DNA of 25,000 nt. Origin: Owenia fusiformis (taxonomy: Eukaryota > Annelida > Polychaeta > Sabellida > Oweniidae). The stretch lies in NCBI GenBank assembly GCA_903813345.2, contig CAIIXF020000289.1:1-25000 (forward strand), given 5' to 3'. Below the pieces are notes generated by a model, which was given only the letters and a program-made list of their open reading frames with translations, was not told the origin of the DNA and searched no databases. Below are positions 1 through 9,739 of the stretch, piece after piece; positions within the stretch are counted from its first letter, which is position 1, and every line of letters begins with the position of its first letter. Both the position numbers and the translations under genes were made by a program.

Positions 1-205
1 GGTTGTCAAAGGTCAGAATTATTCTCAATTGCCTTAAAACATCAAATTGCTAGATATTGACCTTGAAATTACCTACACCCATTCAGTTGATCTTTACCTC
101 AGGTTACATAATCATTGGTTGTGAAGGGTCACACCATCGGCAAAATGTCTTAAAATGCCAACTATCCTAGATATTGATATTTTAAACTTGAAATGACCCT
201 GACTT
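1..205. repeat. Diverged tandem repeat, two units of about 116 bp
   Basis: Two units line up at an offset of 116 bp. Unit 1 starts GGTTGTCAAAGGTCA at position 1 and unit 2 starts GGTTGTGAAGGGTCA at 117. Both then carry a CTTAAAA block and a CTAGATATTGA block, followed by CTTGAAAT. Divergence is substantial, so this is an old duplication. It may extend left of the window. Confidence 0.6.
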
Positions 206-717
206 TTGATCTATTTTGAATACATATTTTATGAACAAAACATATGAAGTTGAAAACTGATCTTTTTGAAATGAAATTGCTGCTAATGTTTCAAAACTAA
301 GGTATCTGTATTGCAAAAGTAATATTTAATTGAATATACCAAAAGAGATAAACTTAAATTATTTAATTTTCCATCAAATTTAGAAAAATTATAACTCTTA
401 AGTAAATGTTGCAATGAATGCTCACATATTGTATATCAATCTAGTGCAACTGCTACAGGTATCACTCTGACACGTATCTGTGAAGTGAACAAATCAAACT
501 TCTTTGATGTTGATGTAATGCAAATTGGTATCTTTTAATATGATGTCCGTAAGATAAACCATCAATACTCATCACTGTCACATCCATTACTACAAGATGA
601 TGTCTCTTAGATCACTGTCTGCAAGCTATAAACTAAAAAATCAACTTCACTATCTGCTGCATCACTATAAATATAGAGGGTTGTCCTGGAAGAAATGCAC
701 TATATGCTCGTAATACT
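206..717. other. AT-rich non-coding stretch, nothing recognised
   Basis: No open frame of meaningful length, no splice-bounded exon resembling a known protein and no RNA gene signature was seen here. Confidence 0.5.
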
Positions 718-1160
718 TTTTTATTCAAAATCAAAAGTCAATGATACTATTCCTATTTTACCTATTAAATGATTTTTATATATCCGAATAACCATTATAT
801 AGGTTTTTGGCAAAGTAAATAATTGTAGGCCTCACACAAGGATCAACTTTTTGAAGACTTTTTCGTACTGGTGTAGACTCTCCTGCTCCTGGGCGGTGAA
901 TTGAGATTTTTCAGTCGAAACAAGAAAACAAACATATAACTATTTTTTCTTCAATAAATAAAATATAAAATTGAGTTTACCTTCGTATTTTTTCAAAACA
1001 TCACTTAAAATGAAAATGCTGTGAACAAAGTTGATCCTTGTGTGAGCCCCATAATTATTTACTTTGTCAAAAACTAATGAAATGGTTAATGGTATATTTA
1101 AAAGACATTGACTATATAAAATAGGAATAATATCCTTGACAACGGTAACTTTTTAATTGA
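718..1160. repeat. Long imperfect inverted repeat (foldback), arms about 140 bp
   Basis: The left arm (about 718-860) and right arm (about 1018-1160) are reverse complements. The best match is GGCAAAGTAAATAATTGTAG then CTCACACAAGGATCAACTTT on the left, against the complement of AAAGTTGATCCTTGTGTGAG and ATTATTTACTTTGTCAAAAA on the right. The match continues outward through ATTCCTATTTTA. The loop is about 160 bp. No coding capacity is seen. It fits a foldback or MITE-type element, but no flanking target duplication was identified. Confidence 0.72.
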
Positions 1161-1329
1161 AAATGCATCTTTAGGTCATAAATATCCATTTTTTTACCAT
1201 AATTGTTTTTCATAAAATTACCACACCCGGATGGACTATCATTACACATCAATATCAAATTTGCATCCTATTTTGTATACCTACAAGTATTATTTAAAAA
1301 AATGTATATTTTTCAAACTCATCTTTTTG

Positions 1330-1353
1330 ACGGTCGCACCTTGGTGCGAGCCG
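1330..1353. repeat. GC-rich hairpin palindrome
   Basis: The core TCGCACC-TT-GGTGCGA is a perfect 7-bp inverted repeat at 1334-1349. It is extended by ACGG on the left and CCGT on the right with one unpaired G. It stands out against AT-rich surroundings. The function is unknown. It could be the end or hairpin of a mobile element. Confidence 0.6.
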
Positions 1354-1952
1354 TTTAGCCCTTTCGTGTCACTATTTTGAATGCAGACAAGTAAAAATGA
1401 ATAGATAAATAGATCAATCTAAAATGACTATGGGTCAGTTCATAGTAAGCTACCACAACATAGGTTTAGCCTAACTAAGCCACTTAGAAAGCAATTTGGC
1501 ACACACTATGCTGTTCGAGAGGCTATTGGGATCCAATTCAAGCGAGGGGGTTAGCAACAGAAAGTTATGGAAAATTATGCAAAAAGGTTGAAGAACATGG
1601 AACAAGTTTGAATTTGAATATTAATAATGTTTTGAACATAAAAAGGTTGGGTATTGTTTTTTTGGCCCACCCTGAAGATATGATTTATCTTCCTATCCCT
1701 ATTACGAGAATCTATCTTTGCTGTGTATTGACACTTCCTAGTAGTTTATTTCGATTAACATAGTTCAACAATTTACGAAATGCAATTGTTAATTTTGAGT
1801 GAATTACCGGAGATACTTAGTTACCACACCTTCTACATTACAATATAAACGGTAACCATACCTCGTATTTCCTTAATTTTTCCTAGTGTCGGTAGTTATC
1901 TTGAACCTTGTATTCCAGGGTGTTTTTGCTCTTAGTTTTGGTTGGCATTGAA

Positions 1953-2070
1953 TTGATGCTGTATTTTCTAGTTGAAAAAGAAAGTCCAGAGAATCTGATA
2001 TCTGCAGTTGGTTGATGCTGTATTTCCAAGTTGAAAAAGAAAGTCCAGAGAATCTGATATCTGCAGTTGG
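1953..2070 (+). repeat. 59-bp tandem duplication inside the SLC28 exon of copy A
   Basis: The units 1953-2011 and 2012-2070 both run from TTGATGCTGTATTT to TCTGCAGTTGG and differ at only about three positions. Copy B has a single unit at the matching place. Because 59 is not a multiple of three, the duplication shifts the reading frame. The few differences between units suggest it is recent. Confidence 0.9.
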
Positions 2071-3008
2071 CGCATGCGCAATAGTTTTCGTGTGTTTAGC
2101 ACGTCAGCAAACCCAGCAACCCAAAGTCAAGTATAGAATTGTTAGAGTTTCGCGATCATAAGTTCAAAAGTTCAAAAGTTAATTGACACGCCAAGAAAAG
2201 AAACAAAAAGGTTTACCTTACGACGCCAATTTTCAGGTGAAATGGTGACCTGTGTTATTGGGTTCAGGTATTCAACTGGTATTTAAACTCGCTGTGCTAT
2301 CGCTGGAATTATGGCTTTATCGCGTTAAATTGGATAGCAAATCAACGTTCAAATCGACGTTCTTCTTAGCGTACGCAAATTATGGATCATCCTTTGTCTT
2401 TGGACCACTCTATTATAACTTCCCGATTGTATTTCAAGTAAACATCTATTGTATTTCCCTTGAAATACTAGTATACATTAAAATAATTATGAATGAAGAG
2501 AACATGGAACAATTGATAAATCACTAATAAATGACATATCTGTATTTGAACGTCATCATACAGGCCAACAACGCATGGCCACACAATATGATGATATATC
2601 AACACGTTTAAACAAGGCTATCAAAGGCACTGTCATTAGAATTAATTTTTCATGAATAAACTAATATTTATGAAATGAATAAACCAACTTTTTTAGACTA
2701 GTTCTAACTACTGTTGACAATATCTTATTTTGTATATTTCAGGCATTATCACAGGCGGCCTTTTTAGCTCAGTGATCGGAATTGTATACCATTTTGGCGT
2801 AATCCAGCAGATAATTCTATAACTGGGTTGGCTGATGGAGGTCACGTTTGGAACAACAACAATCGAGTCTGTTAGTGCAACGACGAATATGCTCGTTCGT
2901 AGTGTAAATCCTCTCCCCTTGACGACCGATCGTCTGGGTTCTATAGAATGACCCTATTTATCCAATGATTACAATATATCATTTAAAATATTAGAACATC
3001 AGCTTTAA

Positions 3009-3580
3009 AGGGTGACGCATATCGTTTAGCAAATCGAACGCTCGTTTCTGGTGTTGCTCACCGTTTAGTATAAAAGGCCCGATCCCGGAATAATACTCAA
3101 GGGTCCAGAGGTTCGAGGTCGTTGTGTCAACACCTCTAACTGTTATATAGCATAAGTATATTATAGATCGTCACACATTTATAAAAGGGTGATTTTTATT
3201 TTGACAAATCAATTCCATATTTATGGGTGAAGTTTCAGGATCTTCTATTTGTGTACAATAAGGAAAAAATGGCATCTAAATTTCCCCATAACGTGATAGC
3301 ACACAGCTTGGCATATGACATATCCTACAAATGAAACAAAGCAAGACAAACCGGTTTCTAATACAAGGATTTATATTGGCTGTTGTACATGTATTCTTTG
3401 AACGCAATCACTCTTTGGATAACGTTTTCAAAATCATTATAAACGGATTACTTTATCTCAAAGACAATTTCAATAAACTGGATTTTACAGAACTCCCCTT
3501 ATTTCTTAAAAATGGACTGATCCAGTTGATTCGCCTGGAGCCGCCATATTGTTTTTATACGGGATGCTAATCGGAACCCT
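3009..3580. mobile_element. 572-bp non-autonomous DNA element in a TTAA site
   Basis: The element begins AGGGTGACGC and ends GGAACCCT, giving a short terminal inverted repeat AGGGT/ACCCT. It is flanked by TTAA at 3005-3008 and 3581-3584. Copy B of the host segment carries the unoccupied site, a single TTAA at 19588-19591 in AGCTTTAAGGGTC, so insertion and target duplication are seen directly. TTAA duplication is typical of piggyBac-like transposases. No transposase is encoded. The 79-codon ATG frame at 3331-3570 inside it resembles nothing I recognise. Confidence 0.85.
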
Positions 3581-4828
3581 TTAAGGGTCTTACCCTCATT
3601 TTACTTTCATTCAATAGGTAGGTGCAGATGATGTTTTGTTTTTTCTATAGAGATCTTAATAAATAAGCTGATGTCAATATTACACCCACCTCTCCTCCCC
3701 TCAAATTTGAATCCAAACATAAATGAATAAATAAACAGAAATATTTTTTGACCATATCGCTGAATACAAAAATATATAACAAAATTTCTCTTTTAAGTAG
3801 AGAGGGCATTCTCTTTTATCTCTTTTAGGTAGAAGGGGCTGTGATTATACGAGATTGGCTTCCAAATCTGACACATTCTGAAGAACATGCTGTAATGTCT
3901 GGAGAATTTGCCACAGTGTCTATGGGTACCATGGTCGTCTTAATAGCGTTGGAGGTAAGTCATTGGGGTATCTGAGGTTCACCCTAGCTCTGGTTACTAA
4001 TACAATGTTACACAATTTATTTTCTAGTTTATAATTTGGTCATTTACCCTTATCACAACCCAACAAAATGATGAAGTTAAAATATAACTGCAGAATATGA
4101 ACATCAAAACATTGAAAGATACACATAACAAAATTGGAAGCAATACATTTTCTCAATAAATGTGTTTGAGAAAATTGACCAGCTTTGTCAGTCAGGTCAA
4201 AAATCTTGACAACATTCACTGTTTCAATTTTAGTTCTTCGAGAAATTTCATTGAAGCTGTTGCGAACGGTGCCGCCGCTATCCAGTGAAGACGCTAAAAC
4301 ATGAAAAATTCAGAATGAGGTAATGTGAAATGAAATATGAATGATACAATTATATTTTTACCAAAACCTGATAAAAAGAATCATATAATTGTATGTAATT
4401 AACCCTCGAAAAGAATGGAATGTACTTTTCTATTCTCTTACCTGCCAATTTTTATGTGGGGAAGGCATCAAAGGATCATTAGGTATTCTGTTATGATACT
4501 ACAGACAATGATGTGTGAGTTATATGGATTCTTCAATACAATTAACACGAGAGAAGTCTATATTTATGCACCTTTACAAAACCACTGACGCAAAACTTTA
4601 TGAATGAATTTGACCAGTTGACCACATGGACAACAGTTCAATGAATTTTTAAATGGATTACAGTCACAAAAACATTTAAGGTCTATGAATGACCTGAACA
4701 ATAACAATTAAGGATAATCTTAGCACTATTCTATGAATAAAACCGTTTGAAAATACATTAACAAAACTGAATTTACACATAGTGAAATTACTAAAATGGA
4801 TTTGGAGCATGCAGAACTTGTTAACTAA

Positions 4829-6733
4829 CTTTCAGACGCTGAATGGACAATATCGACATTAGAAGAGAGGCATCGTGAGATTAAAAAGGATGCGTCCAAA
4901 TCAAAACCCTGTACCAAAAACCAATCTGCTAGGCCTGTTGAATGCTGTGGTGGCAGTTAAGATTGGCTGGACTACAAAACTCACTTTTGTAGTTGTTAGC
5001 AAGGCCAATACTTGGACCTAACCCCCCCCCCTATCACACCAAACTAGTTCTTACCCGTTCTTGCCAGTCCTACGAAAAAGTCGTAAAACGGGCTCAATCT
5101 GGCTGTGGTCGGGAAATATGTCTAAAATAGTTAGCTACTTCGTTCATAAACAGTCTTCAAAACGACCATCTCATTCGCAGTTTGTTCAGGTCGCACCAGG
5201 TCGGTGTGCAACGTCGTATAACGCGTCCCTTGGTCTAGAAGGTCATCATGACCTGATTACAGAACGGTATGGTCGCCATCGAGTTTTGAATCGATTCAAA
5301 ATTCTAAAATCACCTTCCCGTCTGAGAACGTTCATGAAGTTCGTAAATATACCTTAGAAAGTTGCAGCTACGTTCATTTCGTTCGCACACAGTTTAAAAC
5401 CAGTTTTGAAGAACGCAGTGGCAACTTTTTTGGTGTGATAGCTATATTTTTGCTAACTCGTTCATAAGCAGTCTTAAATACGTTCTTAATCAGTTTAAAC
5501 CCGTTTGCAATTATTTCTACCTCGTTCTCAATACTTCTTCAGACAGTTCAACTCGTTGTTAAAACTCCCTAGTAGGATTGAAGTATTATGGCTCCGTTCG
5601 TAGTACGTCCAGCTCGTCGTTAGAACGTTGGCACTCGTTCTAATTGTAGAACGTATCGACCAAGAGAACATTTTGAGCATTGTCTAAGTTCTAGAGGACC
5701 TACCCGTTCGAGTACGTTCGATGAAGTTTGTAAATAGATCCCAAACGGTTCTTAGTAGGTCCAGTCCGTTCGTACACAGTTGAAGCCCGTTTTCGAGAAC
5801 GTAGTGAGAACTAGTTTGGTGTGATAGTAGGGTAACTTTCTTAATTTACTAGAGGCCAGAAGGAAGAATCCCAAGGAAACATTATCACAATTGGGGCAGG
5901 ATATCAAAAGGCTAGAAAACAGGGCCTAAAAGTGGCCATATGAGCTACGTATGCATCTTGCTTTAAATCAATTTTATAATGCTCTTGAGGACACAGATAT
6001 GAGGAAATAGATCAAGAATTGGAAGCCCCGTGATATAGATGAAGCAGTAGGCATTAGATTGGAATACGAGACAGATTATAGAACCGATTGAAAGGCCTGG
6101 AAAGCATGCAGCCGCAAGAGGATCCTGTTATTAATACACAGATTGGCCAAATAGTACAAGAATTCAAAGAACTTGAAAACACATTATGTCAGGCATTGGA
6201 GCATCTTGCCTCATATACCGATGAAAAACATCTCCCAAGATCATATCCCTATCCAACACAGGAGAATTTACCAACCTTTGTATATGATTACCCCAAACCT
6301 TATAATCACCGTATAAAATGTTTCAACTGTACCCGGTACCAGGGGGCTCATCACGAAGATGTTTGAATCAGAATTGGAGGTCGGGAAACGAGCAGTAGCT
6401 GAGCCTGAGGGTCAGGGGTCAGCTAATATAGAGAATGATGGACCCGAAAATAAATCAAAACTTCATGTAGGATATTGTTTTGATAATCAGATTACAGAAC
6501 CCTCAACTAACACTGAAGTTATAATGCATGGAGTACATAGTATATATGGGCATACCCCTATATTGATAACTGATTGCGTAGTAGGAAGTGTTCACATGGA
6601 CTTATCAAAACGTAAGTCTGTATTGGCAAATGTTTCAGCCATCAAAACGATCAAACCAAGAGGGGAGCAGTGTAACAGAAATGCACTATTTCTGTTTTAT
6701 ATTTATATTTTAAGGATGTCAAAAATATTTTGA
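4829..6733 (+). pseudogene. Ty3/Gypsy-type gag remnant, copy A, interrupted
   Basis: The 5' piece, about 4829-5020, reads as a gag N-terminal region (DAEWTISTLEERH, WLDYKTHF). The 3' piece starts near 5843 with LLEARRKNPKETL, then LGQDIKRL, LNQFYNALEDTDMR and DIDEAVGIRLEYE, a pattern typical of capsid regions of Ty3/Gypsy retrotransposons. From 6088 an open frame leads to a zinc-knuckle-like CFNC that lacks the closing His/Cys spacing. A further open frame, 6359-6733, may be linker or protease-region remnant but is not recognised. Several stops and frameshifts break the frame. The element at 5031-5827 sits inside it and about 150 bp of gag present in copy B is missing there. No long terminal repeats or polymerase were found. 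Confidence 0.78.
5031..5827. mobile_element. Dimeric terminal-inverted-repeat element, two units of about 400 bp
   Basis: The ends are a perfect 21-bp inverted repeat: CTATCACACCAAACTAGTTCT at 5031-5051 is repeated in reverse complement at 5807-5827. An internal copy of the right end, TTGGTGTGATAG, lies at 5430-5441 and is followed at once by CTAT. The whole therefore reads as two related units in direct orientation, 5031-5441 and 5442-5827. Both units share a CTCGTTCATAA-like block followed by CAGTCTT, and similar 3' ends (CACACAGTT/ACACAGTT, then GAACGCAGTG/GAACGTAGTG). The interior is rich in CGTTC/GTTCG. The 98-codon frame at 5061 has a weak start and no family resemblance. The left flank is a run of C and no clean target duplication is visible. 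Confidence 0.8.
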
Positions 6734-9700
6734 CTGGGTCATATTTAAATGTTCAGTATTTCAGTGAAGTCAAATACAAGTGTTGGTTTCATAAATTCTT
6801 TGAAATTCCCAGTTCATAAATCATTCCATTCAGATCTGAATTTAATGCTCTGGCCATTATAGCCCTTTGTCATAAAACTTTGAATGTTTGTCGTACAGAG
6901 TTGTGAATTAAGTTTGCACGCTCGATATCATGTTGTTCAGTTTTACTCTTTCACTTGAATTTATTAATTACGACAAATCAAACTAGGCTGACATTTCATA
7001 TTTCGTTCACTATCAACTTCATAAGTTTGGATGACACTCAATATTCAATTATAAAGCCTTTGTTTATTGGAAAACAAATATACTGCTATTGTTCCAAGGT
7101 GCACATGTACATCTGTGAGAATTCTCTCCTTGGTGAAATCATCCCACCAACAGACAAAGAATATTTTATGATGGGTGTAGTTTAGTGCAACTAAATATGT
7201 ATTTTTAAATGCTTGAATATGCATTGTTTATGAATCATGTAAATGTAATTAGATGTTGTAACTAACTCTGATCTGATGTGTATCGACAGTTCCTGGAGAA
7301 ACATTCATTTCCGACCACAGCAGTAGATCATATTCACCCCCCTCACTGCAGCCATTAAAGTGATCACTTACACATTCCTTTGTTTGCCAATGCAGATACG
7401 TGGTTACAGGAGAGGCAAGGGTAGTGTTCCATATAATTAAACTGTCCCCAAAAATCTCTATCAAATCAGATCAACCTGTTCAAATTGAGATCCACCCTTA
7501 TTCTAAGAACTCCAAGAACTGTATGTTTACTGATGTATAACTTTTAAATAATAGAGAAGATTTTTAGAAATATCATACAAGCTTCTTTAGCATTGTTATA
7601 ATCATGAAGATGTAATTTCGAATAAGGATAGCTTTTAGCTTTAAAAAAGTCATACAACTTTTGAAAATGTTATACAAACTTTGGTAGATACTATCCAACA
7701 TTGATATATGGGACAATTTACGATAATTGATATTTTAAAAGTCTGTCGTTGTACTAGATACTGCGAAATATATGTTGATTTCATGGACATGCAATATGTT
7801 ATTTTTTGTTGACCAGACTTTAAGTAATTATTACCACAAGGTACCTGTTTGGAATATTGATTATCTTTATAAAATATATCACTTTAATGATGGATTTTTA
7901 GGCAATTAAGAAATATTTTATTTTTTTTCAGCAAATATAAACTCGGATTTCTTAACCTAAAATGTATCGATTGCGTTGATATTTTTGAGCATGTTAATAG
8001 AAAGTATGTGCTACCAACTCTTGAAAACGAGATGTTTGATATGTCTTAGTCACATAATTAAGTATATTTTACTATATGTATACGATTTGTCAAATATTTG
8101 TATCCTCCAATACATCGGCCATATTAATATACACTATTGATGCATTATTTGGTGAAAGCTGGGCAAGAAGGTGTATTTTGACAACATACCTTCGATTGCA
8201 GACAATGTAGATATATGGTTGAGTGTAGGTTTTTCTGTCGTAAATTCAAGTTGTCTAGATTAGGCTGTCCAATAATTTGTACCTTCAAAACATCAAAATC
8301 ATCTTTGGAAAAAATAAATTTTTAGATTATTAGTTTGGGAAATGAAAGTACTAAATAAAAGTATTTAGATCATCATTATTTAATTTTTGAATTGTCTTTG
8401 TAAAATTTTATTAAGCATGCGTTGGAGGATACAAAATGACTTTAAAATTATGTGATATATAAACGTACAATCAAAAGCTAGTTGTATTCCTATTTTTATG
8501 TTTATTTTTCTAATGAGAGCAAAGAATGTGTATAATTTTGTGGGAAAAGCGATGCATGTAACCTTTACATTACGCATCGGTTTCTTTACGAAAACTAAGA
8601 CTTTACTCCATCATCTAGCTAAGACACATTTTATTTTTCTCATACAGTAGGTTTTTATCTTATCAAGCAAAGGGTTAATTGATAAAAATAGAAAATGAAA
8701 TTTCATCGCTTCACAAAAAAGTTTGTAGAAACGAACGTTTTGATAATATAATATAAAACAAAAACGCCGTTTTTTACCGTTTTTACGCACATTTGATCAA
8801 GCCTGACACAGAATTGACAACTTATTGCGTTTGATTGACGCACTTTGATCCCCAGATAGACTAATATAGTAATAGTATTTACAATTAATCTTAAAAGAAT
8901 ACAATGCAGAAAAATATATCAGTGTGAAGTCTTAAATGCTACAAAAATCTAGTATAAATCAATACAGTATAGTATTAGATGCAATATCCATGGATGAGTA
9001 GTTTTTATATGCAGATTTGAATATATTCAGTGGAGTGGATCATTTTTAATATTACCTAGTAGAGCATTCGAAAAATTTGGACATTAGCATCAAAAATATT
9101 TAATATTTAGTCTTTGAATAGGAGAGAAGTGTGAAAAAGTCTCTCATGGCTAAGACAGAAATCTCAATTGCAGAAAATTATATTTTTGAACATTTTTGGT
9201 GATTTCACCGAGAGCATGCCTGGACGGCAAATGTGATGTCTCCAGATCTGAAAATCGTTGATGCTATCCAAGTACAACAATCTTTGATCCATTGAACACT
9301 CTACACAAAAAATCACTAGATTCTTTAATTATTGAGAAAGTTTTTCCAAGATTAATGGGTGGCATTTTTGGGTCACCCCGTAGCAGACCCTTGCAAATGT
9401 CCTCTTGAATGGACCTCCTTTGTCCCGAGCAATCAACATACATATTTTAACCAAATCAGGCCAGTGGTATTTGAGCTGTTAGGGTCAAAGGAGCTAAATA
9501 TGACAGCACAGAGTCCGATTTGTAGAAAATAGATCTATATCTGCAGACAAAAATGTATTGTGATAATTTAAATACTAATGAAAAGTGAGCTATCTTCTGT
9601 TGTACCGAACAGAATAATTTTTTACTGAGTCCAGTTTTACACCTCAAGGACCGCAGTTCCGTGATGTTGTTGCACATTTAATCCAAATCAAGACATTCCA

Positions 9701-9739
9701 TTGTCCAAAAATAAGCTGATATCAAAAACATGCAGCATA
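6734..9739. other. Intergenic AT-rich stretch, no gene recognised
   Basis: This lies between the gag remnant and the stop codon of the minus-strand transporter gene, so its right end includes that gene's 3' UTR. A minus-strand ATTAAA (plus-strand TTTAAT at 9677-9682), about 58 bp past the stop, is a candidate poly(A) signal. Short open frames here (for example minus 7249-7464) lack ATG starts, convincing splice context or family resemblance. One inverted repeat (8096-8437) is listed separately. Confidence 0.5.
8096..8437. repeat. Possible short element with 20-bp inverted ends
   Basis: ATTTGTATCCTCCAATACAT at 8096-8115 is matched, with two or three differences, by the reverse complement of 8417-8437 (ATGCGTTGGAGGATACAAAA). 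The roughly 300 bp between is AT-rich and non-coding. This could be a small MITE, or chance plus old rearrangement. No target duplication is evident. Confidence 0.4.

Larger units (their letters stand above)
1919..4284 (+). pseudogene. SLC28-type concentrative nucleoside transporter, broken multi-exon copy (A)
   Basis: Exon remnants read in order as parts of the Na+/nucleoside cotransporter (CNT) family. They are: 1919 to about 2126 (membrane helix, then SPENLISAVG); 2236-2437 (VKW-stop-PV, then YANYGSSFVFG); 2743-2903 (IVYHFGVIQQII, then GWLMEV and TTTIESV); 3829-3954 (an open 42-residue exon with NLTHSEEHAVMSG and a FAT motif); and 4234-4284 (NFIEAVANGAAAI). Several splice sites survive, for example GTAAGT after 3954 and CAG before 2236 and 2743. 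The gene is dead. A 59-bp tandem duplication shifts the first exon, TGA replaces the Arg codon in VKWRPV, TAA interrupts the third exon, the part between SISFG-like and EA(A)-like exons is missing, and the C-terminal exons are absent. Family members import nucleosides across the plasma membrane. Retained introns argue for DNA-level copying rather than retroposition. Assignment rests on recalled family motifs. Confidence 0.85.
1509..6186 (+). repeat. Copy A of duplicated SLC28 + gag segment
   Basis: This segment matches 18653-23565 in the same orientation, at high identity and over nearly its whole length, apart from insertions and deletions. Shared landmarks include the block around AAAGTTATGGAAAATTATGC, the SLC28 exon remnants, and the gag remnant up to GAACTTGAAAACACATTA. 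A has two insertions absent from B (3009-3580 and 5031-5827), a 59-bp tandem duplication, and about 320 bp and 245 bp of SLC28 sequence that B has lost. Gag sequence continues beyond 6186 in A but not in B, so A is probably the source copy (inference). Confidence 0.88.

Noticed and set aside
2069-2080. GCGCATGCGC-type palindrome resembling an NRF-1 promoter site, present in both segment copies
   Set aside because: It falls inside the SLC28 exon remnant, where it simply encodes VGACAIV-type helix sequence, so shared ancestry explains its presence in both copies.
3100-3130. GAGGTTCGAGGTC, like a tRNA B box
   Set aside because: No A box at the right distance and no cloverleaf could be formed. 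It is inside the TTAA element.
3331-3570. 79-codon ATG frame inside the TTAA element
   Set aside because: No resemblance to a transposase or other family, and it lies entirely in a non-autonomous element.
5061-5357. 98-codon frame inside the dimeric inverted-repeat element
   Set aside because: Its composition follows the repetitive CGTTC words, the second unit does not preserve it and no homology is recognised.
7249-7464. Minus-strand 71-codon open frame with protein-like composition (TTYLHWQTKECV, GGEYDLLLW)
   Set aside because: It has no ATG at its start, a stop lies just upstream, splice sites are weak and no family is recognised. It might be an orphan exon fossil, but I cannot support it.
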